A stretch of 64,000 bases of DNA, from NCBI GenBank assembly GCA_944325505.1, contig CALVAJ010000005.1, positions 1-64,000 of the forward strand. The letters run 5' to 3'. Position 1 is the stretch's first letter, and the number at the start of each line of letters is the position of its first letter. Of this stretch, positions 24,894 to 34,260 are shown in pieces. The notes below the pieces were generated by a model that did not search any database, was not told the origin of the DNA, and saw nothing but the letters and a program-made list of their open reading frames with translations. This DNA comes from an uncultured Bacteroidales bacterium. GTDB taxonomy: Bacteria > Bacteroidota > Bacteroidia > Bacteroidales > UBA932. The position numbers and the translations under genes are program-made.

Positions 24894-25961
24894 CTATTTT
24901 CCTTTATGCTGTCCGGCCAGCATGCCGCATGCAGCCAGGATATCTTCACCTCTGGACGCACGGATAGTCGTGGTGACTCCCGAGCGGGAAAGCCGGTCGC
25001 GGAAAAGTTCCATAACGCCTTGAGGCGACGGATCGTAAGGGAAATCAGGGATCCTGTGGAACCTTATCAGATTCACCCGGCATTCAAGCCCAGACAGCAT
25101 ACGCGCAAGTGCGTCCGCATGGCGTTTGGTGTCGTTGAACCCGGCAAACATGGTGTATTCGAAACTTACGCGGCGCTGCCCGGTGAAGTCGTACCGCCTT
25201 ATAAGGTCCAGGACCTCTTCTGCCGGATACGCGTTCTCGACAGGCATCATCGACAGACGCTCGTCCGGGAACGGATTGTGAAGGCTGACAGCCAGATGGC
25301 ACCGGCTCTCGTCCAGAAACCTTTTCAGGAAAGGAAGCACTCCGATGGTGGAAAGCGTTATGCGCTTCGGACTCCAGGCGAACCCCCAGTCCGAGGTAAG
25401 GACCTCGATGGCCCGGGAGACATTCTCATAGTTGTCCAGCGGCTCTCCCATGCCCATGAAAACTGCATTGGTAAGGGTGTCCGACTCGTCCACTGCGATG
25501 AACTGGGAAATGATGTCGGCCGCTTCGAGGTGTCCGTGAAAGCCCTGCCTGCCGGTCATGCAGAACCGGCATCCCATACGGCAACCCGACTGGGAGGACA
25601 CGCACAGGGTAGCCCTGTCCCCGTCCGGGATCATGACGGCTTCGACCGCGCCGGATTCCGTTTTGGGAGAAGCCATCCCCGCCGCCGGATTCCGGGAAAA
25701 GACTCCCTCTACAGGGAAAAGATATTTCTTCGTGCCGTCCGAGGACACCTGCACCTGGCTGTACCCGGTCACTCCGACTTCATATTTTACACTGAGGGCC
25801 GCCCTGCCGGCTTTAGAGATGTCGGTCATCCCGTCTATGCTCCGGACCTTCTTCTGATACAGCCATTTGGCCATCTGGCCTGCCGCGAACTTCGGAAGCC
25901 CGGCCTCCAGCGCCACCGACCTGAGTTCTTCCGGCGTTTTTCCTAAAAGTCTCTGTTTCAT
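24894..25961 (-). CDS. rlmN: 23S rRNA (adenine-2503-C2)-methyltransferase RlmN
   Basis: This 355-residue radical SAM enzyme methylates C2 of A2503 in 23S rRNA and of A37 in some tRNAs. It has an N-terminal HhH-like domain (KTPEELRSVALEAGLPKF), the iron-sulphur Cys cluster Cys127-x3-Cys131-x2-Cys134 in GCRMGCRFCMTG, GMGEPLDNYENV, and a C-terminal catalytic Cys in DILAACGML. The start at 25961 fits the family; the frame is open 23 codons further but that region is the promoter (TAACTTTG on the minus strand at 25974-25967). The leader would then be nearly absent. Confidence 0.95.
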   Translation of the reverse strand: MKQRLLGKTPEELRSVALEAGLPKFAAGQMAKWLYQKKVRSIDGMTDISKAGRAALSVKYEVGVTGYSQVQVSSDGTKKYLFPVEGVFSRNPAAGMASPKTESGAVEAVMIPDGDRATLCVSSQSGCRMGCRFCMTGRQGFHGHLEAADIISQFIAVDESDTLTNAVFMGMGEPLDNYENVSRAIEVLTSDWGFAWSPKRITLSTIGVLPFLKRFLDESRCHLAVSLHNPFPDERLSMMPVENAYPAEEVLDLIRRYDFTGQRRVSFEYTMFAGFNDTKRHADALARMLSGLECRVNLIRFHRIPDFPYDPSPQGVMELFRDRLSRSGVTTTIRASRGEDILAACGMLAGQHKGK

Positions 25962-26044
25962 GAAGGCAAAGTTATATAAATTTGGTTTTACAGAACATCC
26001 GCGAAATATTATATTTGTACTTTTGAACAATAATCGGTTACAAT

Positions 26045-26920
26045 ATGAACAGTCAGGAATATATCGAAGTCTCCATAAAGATAGAGCCGTTCTCTGAAGA
26101 AAACGCTGAAATCCTGATGGCCGAACTGGAGGAAATTCCGTTCGAATCTTTCGAAGTATCCGGACCTTTCCTCAAATGCTACATTCCCAAAGAACAGTAC
26201 TCCGCCCAGATGCTCAAACTGGTGCTGAGCGGCATAGACGAAGACAGTTTTACGGTCCTGGACTTCAATGCCAGGCTCATCCCTCCCGCCAACTGGAACG
26301 CGCAGTGGGAAAGCCAGTTCAGCCCTATCGTCGTGGACAGGAAATGCACTATCAAGGCTCCTTTCCACACAGGGCTGCGCCGGACCAGGTTCAATATAAC
26401 CATCGAGCCGCACATGGCATTCGGGACCGGGCATCACCAGACTACATACCTGATGTGCAGGGCCTTGCTGCAGGACGAAGCCGAAATCAAAGGGAAAACA
26501 GTACTTGACATGGGATGCGGGACTGCAGTACTTGCCATCCTGGCGGCCAAGCTCGGGGCAGGACATGTATATGCGATAGACATTGACGCCGTAGCGGCCC
26601 GTTCAGCGTACGACAACGCCTGCATCAACCGGCTCTCCCGCCGTATCGAAACCTACTGCGGGGATGCCTCCCTGCTCCAGATGGGCAAATATGACATCAT
26701 CCTTGCCAACATAAACCGTAACATCCTCCTGCAGGACATGCCTACTTACGCCAGGTCGCTCCGAAGCGGAGGCTCTCTATATATGAGCGGATTCTTTACG
26801 GAAGACAAGGACGTCCTGACTGACGCCGCAGGAAAAGAGGGTCTGGAATATGTATCTGAAGACATGATGGAAGGATGGTGCCGGCTGAAGTTCAGAAAAG
26901 CCGTTAAGGAAGGCCATTGA
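26045..26920 (+). CDS. prmA: Ribosomal protein L11 methyltransferase
   Basis: This 291-residue SAM-dependent enzyme trimethylates ribosomal protein L11. It has an N-terminal substrate-recognition domain (residues 1-70), then a Rossmann methyltransferase with the SAM motif DMGCGTAVLAILAAKLGA and the PrmA motif FGTGHHQTTYLM. LANINRNIL corresponds to the catalytic-side NPPY-like position in this family. It is divergent from rlmN across an 83-base AT-rich region with -7-like boxes (TATATTTG at 26010-26017). Confidence 0.94.
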   Translation: MNSQEYIEVSIKIEPFSEENAEILMAELEEIPFESFEVSGPFLKCYIPKEQYSAQMLKLVLSGIDEDSFTVLDFNARLIPPANWNAQWESQFSPIVVDRKCTIKAPFHTGLRRTRFNITIEPHMAFGTGHHQTTYLMCRALLQDEAEIKGKTVLDMGCGTAVLAILAAKLGAGHVYAIDIDAVAARSAYDNACINRLSRRIETYCGDASLLQMGKYDIILANINRNILLQDMPTYARSLRSGGSLYMSGFFTEDKDVLTDAAGKEGLEYVSEDMMEGWCRLKFRKAVKEGH

Positions 26921-26927
26921 CAAAAAT

Positions 26928-26958
26928 TTTGTTTAGACTGAATTTCTGTCTATCTTTG
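26928..26958 (+). promoter_or_regulatory. Promoter of tRNA-Leu
   Basis: TTTG (26928-26931) and TATCTTTG (26951-26958) are separated by 19 bases, exactly the Bacteroidetes sigma-ABfr consensus. Transcription would start about 13 bases before the mature tRNA. Confidence 0.85.
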
Positions 26959-26970
26959 CGCACTGTGTCT

Positions 26971-27052
26971 GCGGGCGTGTTGTAATTGGTAGCCAAGCCA
27001 GACTTAGGATCTGGTGCCGCAAGGCGTATGGGTTCGAGTCCCTTCGCCCGCA
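26971..27052 (+). tRNA. tRNA-Leu (anticodon UAG)
   Basis: The 82-base gene has acceptor stem GCGGGCG (26971-26977) pairing with CGCCCGC (27045-27051) and discriminator A at 27052. The anticodon stem is CCAGA/TCTGG with loop CTTAGGA, giving UAG. It has the long variable arm expected of tRNA-Leu and the T loop GGTTCGAGTCC. CCA is not encoded. Confidence 0.95.
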
Positions 27053-27064
27053 CAAGGAAAGGAA

Positions 27065-27096
27065 GGGTAACTCAGATATGGGAGTTGCCCTTTTTT
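27065..27096 (+). terminator. Intrinsic terminator of tRNA-Leu
   Basis: GGGTAACTC (27065-27073) pairs with GAGTTGCCC (27082-27090) over nine bases with one G-U pair, followed by six T residues. It separates the tRNA from the regulator gene seven bases downstream. Confidence 0.85.
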
Positions 27097-27102
27097 ATTG
27101 TA

Positions 27103-28509
27103 ATGCATCCGGACATGACCAAAAGCAAAGCGAAAATACTTGTTGTGGATGACAATGCGGGAATCCGTTCGGCACTCGGTATCCTGCTGCCCCTGCATTT
27201 CTCGCAGGTAGAGATTATCCCTTCGCCCAACGAACTGATTTCCAGAGTAGGTACGTTCGGTCCGGATGCCGTCCTTCTGGACATGAATTTCCACAGGGAC
27301 ATAAATACCGGAAACGAAGGGCTCTACTGGCTGTCCGAGCTGAAATCACGCTATCCGGACGTTCAGGTCGTGCTTTTCACGGCATACGCAGATATAGCCC
27401 TGGCCGTAGAGGGGATGAAACGCGGTGCGGCGGACTTCATCGTAAAGCCCTGGGACAACGACAAGCTCATCAATATACTGGAAAATGCCTGCGGAAAAGC
27501 CGGAAGGCATGGATCGGCCGCAAACAGGCCGCAGGAGAGCAAGGCAGACGCCCCGATGCTGTGGGGTACAGGAACTGCCATGTCCGAAATCAGGAAAACC
27601 GTCGGCAAAATCGCCATGACCGACGCATCAGTCCTGATCACCGGAGAGAACGGTACCGGAAAAGACGTGCTGGCAAAAGAAATACACAGGCTGTCCGGCC
27701 GCAGCGCGATGCCCATGATAAGCGTCGATCTGGGCGCCGTTCCCGAGACTCTCTTTGAGAGCGAACTGTTCGGGCATGCGAAAGGGGCTTTCACTGACGC
27801 AAAGACGGATTTTGCCGGCAAGTTCGAGCAGGCCCAGGGAGGGACACTGTTCCTGGATGAAATCGGGAACTTTCCGCTCCACCTGCAGTCCAAGCTCCTG
27901 CGGGTCCTGCAGAACAGGACTGTCACCCGTGTGGGGGATACCCGCAGCATACCTGTGAATATAAGGCTGGTATGCGCCACCAACATGGACCTTCCGCAGA
28001 TGGTCCGCGACGGGAAATTCCGGGAAGACCTTTTCTACCGCATCAACACGGTACAGATCCACCTCCCTCCGCTAAGGGAAAGGAAAGACGAAATCCCCCG
28101 GCTCGCGGAAATGTTCCTTGAAAAATTTTCGGGACAATACAACCGGAAGGTATCCTCCATCAGCGACGATGCACTCCGGGTGCTTGTCTCTGTCCCATGG
28201 AAAGGGAATATCCGGGAACTGCAGAACTGCATCGAGAAAGCGGTCATCATGTCTGAAGGGGAAACGCTTACCGCAAACGACATAATGTCATCGGGAACCG
28301 GACCGGACCTGCATGCCGGCCCCGGTGACAGCAACACACCGTCTGCTGCTGTCCGTGACGGAAATGGAGAAGATACTCTGGAGATGATAGAAGAAAGGGC
28401 CATACGGTCAGCCATGAAAAAATACAACGGCAACCTGTCCATGGTGGCAAAGGCACTTGACATCAGCCGTCCGACATTATACAGCAAACTGAGAAAGTAC
28501 AATATCTGA
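27103..28509 (+). CDS. NtrC-family sigma-54-dependent response regulator
   Basis: This 468-residue transcription activator has a receiver domain (residues 8-130, phosphorylated Asp60 in VLLDMNF), a AAA+ ATPase domain with Walker A GENGTGKD, the sigma-54 contact loop reading GAFTDA instead of GAFTGA, Walker B GTLFLDEIGN and an arginine-finger region. It ends in a Fis-type HTH (MVAKALDISRPTLYSKLRKY). The frame is open back through the tRNA, so the start is set at 27103; an ATG at 27115 is equally plausible. The partner histidine kinase follows 29 bases later. Confidence 0.92.
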   Translation: MHPDMTKSKAKILVVDDNAGIRSALGILLPLHFSQVEIIPSPNELISRVGTFGPDAVLLDMNFHRDINTGNEGLYWLSELKSRYPDVQVVLFTAYADIALAVEGMKRGAADFIVKPWDNDKLINILENACGKAGRHGSAANRPQESKADAPMLWGTGTAMSEIRKTVGKIAMTDASVLITGENGTGKDVLAKEIHRLSGRSAMPMISVDLGAVPETLFESELFGHAKGAFTDAKTDFAGKFEQAQGGTLFLDEIGNFPLHLQSKLLRVLQNRTVTRVGDTRSIPVNIRLVCATNMDLPQMVRDGKFREDLFYRINTVQIHLPPLRERKDEIPRLAEMFLEKFSGQYNRKVSSISDDALRVLVSVPWKGNIRELQNCIEKAVIMSEGETLTANDIMSSGTGPDLHAGPGDSNTPSAAVRDGNGEDTLEMIEERAIRSAMKKYNGNLSMVAKALDISRPTLYSKLRKYNI

Positions 28510-28538
28510 ATATTACGGTGACTTCATCCAGTCCTTGA

Positions 28539-29780
28539 ATGGAACTTGAATATATACTGATCCTGGCCGGAGCAATGGCGGCGACATTCATTGCAGCGGG
28601 TATCTATTTTACCGCCAGAACCCGCCGCAAGGTGACTTATATGCTTGATGCGCTTGAAGACAAGGAAACCAATTTCAGATTCAGCGAGGACAGGGGCATG
28701 GAGAGGAAGTTCAACAGGACCCTGAACAGGATAAGGACAATATTCGAAAAGGAAAGGAACGAAATCCGTGAGCAGGAGCAATATTACGGCAAGATGCTCG
28801 ACCACGTGCAGACAGGCATAGTGGTAATAGATGAGGACGGAGAAAGGATCAACTACTGCAACGCCATGGCCCTCCGGATTCTCGGGATGGCTACTTTCAG
28901 CAATATCAAACAGTTGAAGCGGATCAGCGAGTCTCTTGACGTGGCCTTCCGCAAAGTGGCGGAAGGCGCCGAGGAAAAGGCGAGCTATTTCAACGAATCA
29001 TCCAGAGTCACGATATCCATCACGGCCTCCGAGGCGGAAATCCGTGGAAAGAATGTGAAAATAGTAGCATTCAATGACATAAGCAGCGACATCGAGGAAA
29101 ACGAGTCCGCTTCCTGGACCAGGCTTATCAGGGTGCTTACACATGAAATCATGAATACGGTGACGCCTATAGCCTCTTTGAGCGATGCCCTTGTGAAATA
29201 CGCCGAATCCGATGCTTCGGAAGAGGGAAAGACAGACTCGCATGCTCCGGATATCAAGGCAGGACTCCAGACGATAGCGACATCCGCAAACGGCCTGATA
29301 AAGTTCGTGGAATCATACAGGAACCTTACGCATATCGCCGCTCCTGTCAGGAAGGCATTCTTCCTGAGAGAACTGATCGATACCATAAGGAAACTTACCG
29401 CAGAACAGTTTGCCGGTGCAGGTGCAGACTTGGTATATGAAGAAAAAGATGAAGACATACTGCTGTATGCAGACTTCGGACAGATATCGCAGATACTGGT
29501 GAATCTGGTCAGGAATGCGCTTCAGGCCGGGGCTTCGGAAGTCCGCATCACCGCATGGATAGACAGTATGGAAAGCGTGGTCGTGGATGTGGCGAACAAC
29601 GGACAGCCTATCAGCAAAGAGAGCCGGGAAGAGATTTTCGTGCCGTTCTTTACTACCAAACCTTCCGGGACAGGTATCGGTCTGAGTATTTCACGCCAGA
29701 TAATGCGTCTGCACAACGGCACTCTGCGCCTCTCGCGCAGCGACTCCCGTCAGACAGTCTTTACGCTGGTTTTCAGATAG
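28539..29780 (+). CDS. Membrane-anchored histidine kinase, NtrB/NtrY type
   Basis: This 413-residue sensor has one N-terminal membrane span (residues ~5-26), a linker, a PAS-like domain (~80-185, QTGIVVIDEDGERINYCN), and a kinase core with the phosphorylated His202 in LTHEIMNTVTP. The N box is LVNLVRNALQAGA and the G boxes are VANNGQPI and GTGIGLSIS. The MNTVTP form of the H box is common in NtrY-like kinases of Bacteroidota. It is predicted to phosphorylate the NtrC-type regulator encoded just upstream. The signal is unknown; the nearly absent periplasmic part suggests internal sensing. Confidence 0.92.
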   Translation: MELEYILILAGAMAATFIAAGIYFTARTRRKVTYMLDALEDKETNFRFSEDRGMERKFNRTLNRIRTIFEKERNEIREQEQYYGKMLDHVQTGIVVIDEDGERINYCNAMALRILGMATFSNIKQLKRISESLDVAFRKVAEGAEEKASYFNESSRVTISITASEAEIRGKNVKIVAFNDISSDIEENESASWTRLIRVLTHEIMNTVTPIASLSDALVKYAESDASEEGKTDSHAPDIKAGLQTIATSANGLIKFVESYRNLTHIAAPVRKAFFLRELIDTIRKLTAEQFAGAGADLVYEEKDEDILLYADFGQISQILVNLVRNALQAGASEVRITAWIDSMESVVVDVANNGQPISKESREEIFVPFFTTKPSGTGIGLSISRQIMRLHNGTLRLSRSDSRQTVFTLVFR

Positions 29781-29805
29781 TCTGAAAGACGCAGCCTCTA
29801 CTGAT

Positions 29806-30150
29806 TCACAGCATGGCAGCGACTTTGCGTATTGCATCAAGTTTCCGCATGAATGACTTATCCTTGCGTGTCATACGCATATTGTACCTTACCTGAAGAC
29901 GTATCAACGGCTCCGCATCCACACCGAGCGCAGCCTCGAACATCAAAGCGGTTTTTTCTGTGAGGGGACGGTGTCCATTAAGGATTTCATTCAGAACAGA
30001 ATACCCCATGCCCATCTGTTCAGCAAGTTTACGCTGTGAAATACCCCTGTATTCAATTTCATCTTTCAGTATCGAACCGGGATGAGTCGGATATGCCGGT
30101 TCGACATTATTTGCGATCATATTAGGATCTACTCCCGGCATTATAATCAT
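29806..30150 (-). CDS. higA: HigA-family antitoxin
   Basis: This is an HTH_3/XRE-type antitoxin of ~114 residues with YPTHPGSILKDEIEYRGISQ, the diagnostic front of the HigA family, followed by the helix-turn-helix (KLAEQMGMGYSVLNEILNGHRPL). It neutralises the HigB toxin encoded directly upstream and represses their promoter. The ATG at 30150 lies six bases after the toxin stop; TTG at 30156 and ATG at 30141 are alternatives. The toxin-first order is typical of higBA. Confidence 0.88.
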   Translation of the reverse strand: MIIMPGVDPNMIANNVEPAYPTHPGSILKDEIEYRGISQRKLAEQMGMGYSVLNEILNGHRPLTEKTALMFEAALGVDAEPLIRLQVRYNMRMTRKDKSFMRKLDAIRKVAAML

Positions 30151-30156
30151 AATCAA

Positions 30157-30471
30157 TTATTTATAGTGGTTTGACAAATCAGTTATATTACAGATGGTGG
30201 CAATTGCCTCTCCATCTTTAATGTGTTCCTCAAACTCGATGCGATACCTGTCATTTACCCTCACGGAAGACAGTCCGGTTTTATCTCCTTTGAGTTTTTC
30301 GTAGTTCAATGCATTATACTGCATAAGGCCAAGGACATTGGATGTCTCTCTCATCAAATCAATCACACGAATATACTTTCGTACTATTTGAGGCTGAAAC
30401 CGGTATTTTTTATCCGACAGTCCGGTTTTATATATCTCCAGCAGATAAGCCTCATTAAAAATTATCTCCAT
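30157..30471 (-). CDS. higB: HigB-family toxin (RelE-like mRNA interferase)
   Basis: This 104-residue protein has the RelE/HigB fold signature: LNYEKLKGDKTGLSSVRVNDRYRIEFE, with Arg residues in the strands that bind ribosome and mRNA. It is predicted to cut mRNA on the ribosome. The start at 30471 is supported by a promoter whose -7 box lies 18 bases upstream; the open frame extends further but into the promoter. The antitoxin gene follows immediately. Confidence 0.86.
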   Translation of the reverse strand: MEIIFNEAYLLEIYKTGLSDKKYRFQPQIVRKYIRVIDLMRETSNVLGLMQYNALNYEKLKGDKTGLSSVRVNDRYRIEFEEHIKDGEAIATICNITDLSNHYK

Positions 30472-30488
30472 GCCTGAATTTCTTTCGC

Positions 30489-30520
30489 TGCAAATATACG
30501 GTTTTTTCAATAAGTTCACA
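30489..30520 (-). promoter_or_regulatory. Promoter of higBA
   Basis: Read on the minus strand, TTTG (30520-30517) is followed after 20 bases by TATATTTG (30496-30489). This fits the Bacteroidetes consensus. The initiator lies just upstream of the higB ATG, where HigA would also bind. Confidence 0.8.
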
Positions 30521-30610
30521 AAAAATGCGAATTTTTGCATATATCCGTATTAAGACTTTATTTTCGCGATAAAATTTTATAGTTTTAATGTTTGTTTGAT
30601 TGTAACCGGT

Positions 30611-31243
30611 ATGAAAGAAGTAAATCCCGAAGAAACGACCCGTGCCTACGCATTTGAGATGTGGATGAATGCCCCGATGCCTATGGTCACATTGTTCAAG
30701 ACACTGGATGTTACAAATTTGGTCAGGACAAGCCGTAAGAATGGGCTGAAATTCAACATGCTGATGTGCTGGTGCATCGGAAAGGCGGCAAGCGGAGTCA
30801 AGGAATTCTATATGCTGCCTGTCGGTGACAAACTTATCCGGTACGACAGCATAGCTGTCAATACCATCGTCTTAAACCGGGAAAGCGAGGTAAGTTCCTG
30901 CGACATTCCTTTCTCAAACGATTTGGGACAATTCAACGAGGATTATCTACGTCTGACGCAGCAAGTGGCGGAAAACTGCCGGAACCACGACATCACCGAC
31001 AGCATGGTCATCGGCACTTCCGCTCTGGTCCAGTATGACATTGACGGTGCAGTGGGAATGTACAGCGGAATATTCAACAACCCGTTTATGATATGGGGCC
31101 GATACAGACGGCATCTGTGGAAACGTATTATGACGGTCTCGTTCCAGTTCCACCACACCCAGATGGACGGCGCCCACGCTGCGGAATTTTTAGACAGGCT
31201 GCAGAAAGAAATCAGTAGTCTGGAAATTGCTCTGACGAAATAA
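30611..31243 (+). CDS. CatA-like (chloramphenicol acetyltransferase family) acyltransferase
   Basis: This 210-residue cytoplasmic enzyme is near the usual length of type A chloramphenicol acetyltransferases. The catalytic motif HHTQMDG (residues 181-187; family form HHxxxDG) and NNPFMIWGRY are present. Many gut Bacteroidota carry such CatA-like proteins without proven drug resistance, so the acceptor is uncertain. ATG at 30611 is chosen; the frame is open to a TTG five codons earlier. It lies next to an acetyltransferase gene in an accessory stretch. Confidence 0.85.
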   Translation: MKEVNPEETTRAYAFEMWMNAPMPMVTLFKTLDVTNLVRTSRKNGLKFNMLMCWCIGKAASGVKEFYMLPVGDKLIRYDSIAVNTIVLNRESEVSSCDIPFSNDLGQFNEDYLRLTQQVAENCRNHDITDSMVIGTSALVQYDIDGAVGMYSGIFNNPFMIWGRYRRHLWKRIMTVSFQFHHTQMDGAHAAEFLDRLQKEISSLEIALTK

Positions 31244-31344
31244 GCACTTTTATTCTCTTCAAATTTTGACGAGAATAGATCGTTGTATAATGGCAGAATC
31301 AGGCAAAGCGTTATCTTTGTGCAGATTATAGATTGGAAATCAAT

Positions 31345-32367
31345 ATGGAGGAAACTGTATATCAACTGGTTACCGAGCGGCTTATTTTGCGTCCCTGGAG
31401 AGAACCGGACGCCGATGTCCTGTACAAGTACGCCAAGGATCCTGAAATCGGTCCGGCAGCGGACTGGCCTCCCCACACATCGGTCGAAGACAGTCTTGAG
31501 GTAATCCGCACGGTCTTTTCCGCTCCGGAGACATACGCCGTTGTCCTGAAAGAAACCGGAGAGCCGGTCGGAAGTATCGGGCTGCTGTTCGGGAAAGGCT
31601 CGCATGTCGCAGGTATCCTGCCCGACGAAGCGGAAATCGGCTACTGGATAGGCAAGCCGCATTGGGGCCGTGGCTTGATACCAGAAGCCGTCCGCTGTCT
31701 TCTGTATCATTGTTTTACAGACCTGGGCATCAGTGCCGTATGGGGAGCATACTATGAAGGCAATACGAAATCACGCCGCGTAATGGACAAATGCGGCTTC
31801 CGTTTCCATCATACGGAAGAAGGCAAGACGTCTCCGCTGGGAGACATCCGGACGGAGCATTTCATGAAATTGACAAAAGAGGAATGGGAAACTGGCCGGC
31901 ACCTGTCCATGCGATTGCTGACAAAACAGGATATTCCCCAGATGCGTGCATTGTTCCGCTCCACTGTTCTTACTGTCAATTCCAAAGATTACACCCATGA
32001 GGAAGTGGAGGACTGGGCTTCTTGCGGAGACAGCGTAGAGCATTGGAAAGAATTGCTTGCGAAGAACGATTATATCGGTATATTTGACGGACAAGGCAAT
32101 ATCATCGGCTTCTCATCCATGAATTCCGAAGGCCATCTGCACTCCATGTTCGTCCACAAGGACTGGCAGCATCAGGGCATGGCAAGCCGAATGCTTGCTG
32201 AAGTGGAAAACATGGCCCGTGAATATGGAGTACCCAAAATAAATGTCGAAGTAAGCATCACCGCACACCCTTTCTTCGAGAAACACGGATATACTACGAT
32301 GAAGGAACAGAAAGCCAAAGCCAACCGGCTGTATCTCACAAACTATGTAATGGAAAAGATTCTATGA
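31345..32367 (+). CDS. Two-domain GNAT acetyltransferase
   Basis: This 340-residue fusion holds two GNAT units. The first (residues 1-170) is RimJ/RimL-like: TERLILRPWREPD at the front, EIGYWIGKPHWGRGLIPEA with the acetyl-CoA loop, and GNTKSRRVMDKCGF. The second (~185-340) is a standard Acetyltransf_1 unit: LHSMFVHKDWQHQGMASRML and FFEKHGYTT. Such enzymes acetylate amines of proteins or small molecules; the substrates are unknown. The first ~22 codons closely match those of another GNAT gene at 55971. A -7-like box TATCTTTG lies at 31312-31319. Confidence 0.88.
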   Translation: MEETVYQLVTERLILRPWREPDADVLYKYAKDPEIGPAADWPPHTSVEDSLEVIRTVFSAPETYAVVLKETGEPVGSIGLLFGKGSHVAGILPDEAEIGYWIGKPHWGRGLIPEAVRCLLYHCFTDLGISAVWGAYYEGNTKSRRVMDKCGFRFHHTEEGKTSPLGDIRTEHFMKLTKEEWETGRHLSMRLLTKQDIPQMRALFRSTVLTVNSKDYTHEEVEDWASCGDSVEHWKELLAKNDYIGIFDGQGNIIGFSSMNSEGHLHSMFVHKDWQHQGMASRMLAEVENMAREYGVPKINVEVSITAHPFFEKHGYTTMKEQKAKANRLYLTNYVMEKIL

Positions 32368-32464
32368 AAGATAGACGGGGCCGGACATAATGCCAACACC
32401 GACCGGCCTGAAACAGTGAACAGACTCATAGAGACTTTCGTAAATACATTTACCGACAACTCCA

Positions 32465-34249
32465 ATGAAATCTCCGGAGCAGTTTTATAAAGACGAAATA
32501 GCATCCCTGACTTCCAAGGAAAAGGCACTTCAAAGGAAGAGCAACATTTATGTAGCGTGCAAACTGATTCTTTTCTGCTGCATAATAGCCTCGATATGGT
32601 ATACCGTAGGGAATAGAGGCAATGTGCCGGGATTCATATCGATTGCGATATCCGTAATTCTGTATGTTGCCGCACTGAAAGCCGATGCGATCCTCAATAG
32701 GAAAATCAGGGATCTCCAGTCCAGGCGAAAGGTGTGCGAAAATGAACTCTCGTACTTCCATAATGATTTCTCCCCGTTTGAGGACGGAACGGAATTCATA
32801 GATCTGCATCATGAATACTCATACGATCTTGACGTCTTCGGACCTGACTCGCTGTTCAACAGGATAAACAGGACCGTCACTCTCAAAGGGAAAGAAAATC
32901 TGGCCAGGAAACTGACTGATCTCCCATCGGATACAGACATTATATTCAAAAGGCAGGAAGCGATAAAAGAACTCGTCGCATTTCCACAATGGAGGATAAA
33001 GTTCCACTCGAACAGACATATCGGGAAAGAACTGGACCATCTGGCGGATGTAATAGCAAAGCCGCTTCGGAAGAGTCTTTTTATGAAAGATCCTATTCCG
33101 CAGATACTCTCCATCATAACTGTCCTGTCTCTCGCCGGATGGATAGCAGGTTTTGTTTCGCCGATAATATTCTGCGCACTATTTATACTCCAGCATCTTG
33201 TGATATTCTTTTCCGGGAAAAGAACCGACAGGATGATGCTCATCACCGACAGCCTGTACAAAGAGTGCAGCAGATATATGGATATATTGAAGGATATCCA
33301 GACCTCCGATTTCAAATCAGAACTGTTAAGCAAGTCCAGGCAAAGCCTTTTCAATGACGGGACGGGAAGTCTCAAGGCACTAGGGCATCTCTCCCAAATA
33401 CTGAATCTTTATGACATGAGAGGGAATTTCCTGCTGTACCTTCTTCTCAACGGGACCATAATGTATGATATCATGGTTTCGAAAATGTTCTTCAAATGGA
33501 TATCCAGATACGGTTCTCACATAACAGGATGGACTGACAAAATTGCCGAGATCGATGCTCTCGCAAGTTTCGGCACTTATGTTTTCAATAACCCTGACAA
33601 TAAGTACGGAGAAATTCTCGACGCCCCGTCCGGGACAATCATTGAAGCGTCGGACATAGTCCATCCGTTCCTGTCGGGCAGGAACGGTGTTCCAAACAGC
33701 TTCGCTTTGAAAAGGAGCAATATCGCCATTGTCACAGGTGCCAATATGGCCGGCAAAAGCACATTCCTGAGGACAATAGGCGTGTCATTCATCCTTGCCG
33801 CCAATGGTGTCGCAGTATGTGCCAGGCGGTTTGCCTTTGTCCCGATATCCCTGTTTTCAAGTATGCGTACTGTAGACAATCTCTCCAAAGACACATCATA
33901 TTTTCAGGCAGAACTGTCACGGCTGAGGCAGATGCTTGAACATGTCAAGTCGCACACTTACACCCTGGTCATACTTGATGAAATCCTGAAAGGGACCAAT
34001 TCGAGCGATAAACTCAAAGGGTCATTACTCATCCTTGAAGAACTCTCCAGACATGATGTATCCGGGATAATCGCCACCCATGATCTCGGAATAACGGATC
34101 TGGAGAACCGGTATCCGGACAGGTTCCTTAATTATTGTTTTGAAATCGGACTGTCGGATACAATCCTGTTTTCATACAAAATCAGCCGAGGTGTCGCCCG
34201 CAACATGAACGCCTCGCATCTTATCGAGATAATGCTAGATAAAATATAA
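32465..34249 (+). CDS. Membrane-associated MutS-like ATPase
   Basis: This 594-residue protein has MutS core and ATPase domains but no mismatch-recognition domain. The first ~80 residues contain two likely membrane spans (residues ~30-45 and 55-72), and another hydrophobic pair lies at ~210-250. The ATPase has Walker A TGANMAGKSTFLR (from about residue 424), the MutS SMRTVDNLSKDTSYF segment, and Walker B LVILDEILKGTNSSDKL. It belongs to the Bacteroidota family annotated as MutS-related proteins with membrane spans. The function is not established; true mismatch repair is unlikely without the mismatch-binding domain. Confidence 0.85.
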   Translation: MKSPEQFYKDEIASLTSKEKALQRKSNIYVACKLILFCCIIASIWYTVGNRGNVPGFISIAISVILYVAALKADAILNRKIRDLQSRRKVCENELSYFHNDFSPFEDGTEFIDLHHEYSYDLDVFGPDSLFNRINRTVTLKGKENLARKLTDLPSDTDIIFKRQEAIKELVAFPQWRIKFHSNRHIGKELDHLADVIAKPLRKSLFMKDPIPQILSIITVLSLAGWIAGFVSPIIFCALFILQHLVIFFSGKRTDRMMLITDSLYKECSRYMDILKDIQTSDFKSELLSKSRQSLFNDGTGSLKALGHLSQILNLYDMRGNFLLYLLLNGTIMYDIMVSKMFFKWISRYGSHITGWTDKIAEIDALASFGTYVFNNPDNKYGEILDAPSGTIIEASDIVHPFLSGRNGVPNSFALKRSNIAIVTGANMAGKSTFLRTIGVSFILAANGVAVCARRFAFVPISLFSSMRTVDNLSKDTSYFQAELSRLRQMLEHVKSHTYTLVILDEILKGTNSSDKLKGSLLILEELSRHDVSGIIATHDLGITDLENRYPDRFLNYCFEIGLSDTILFSYKISRGVARNMNASHLIEIMLDKI

Positions 34250-34260
34250 ACTGCCGTCCG

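Noticed and set aside
24906..25946. Long plus-strand frame opposite rlmN
   Set aside because: Complete overlap with a well-identified enzyme gene; the translation is His/Arg/Pro-rich as expected of an antisense shadow.
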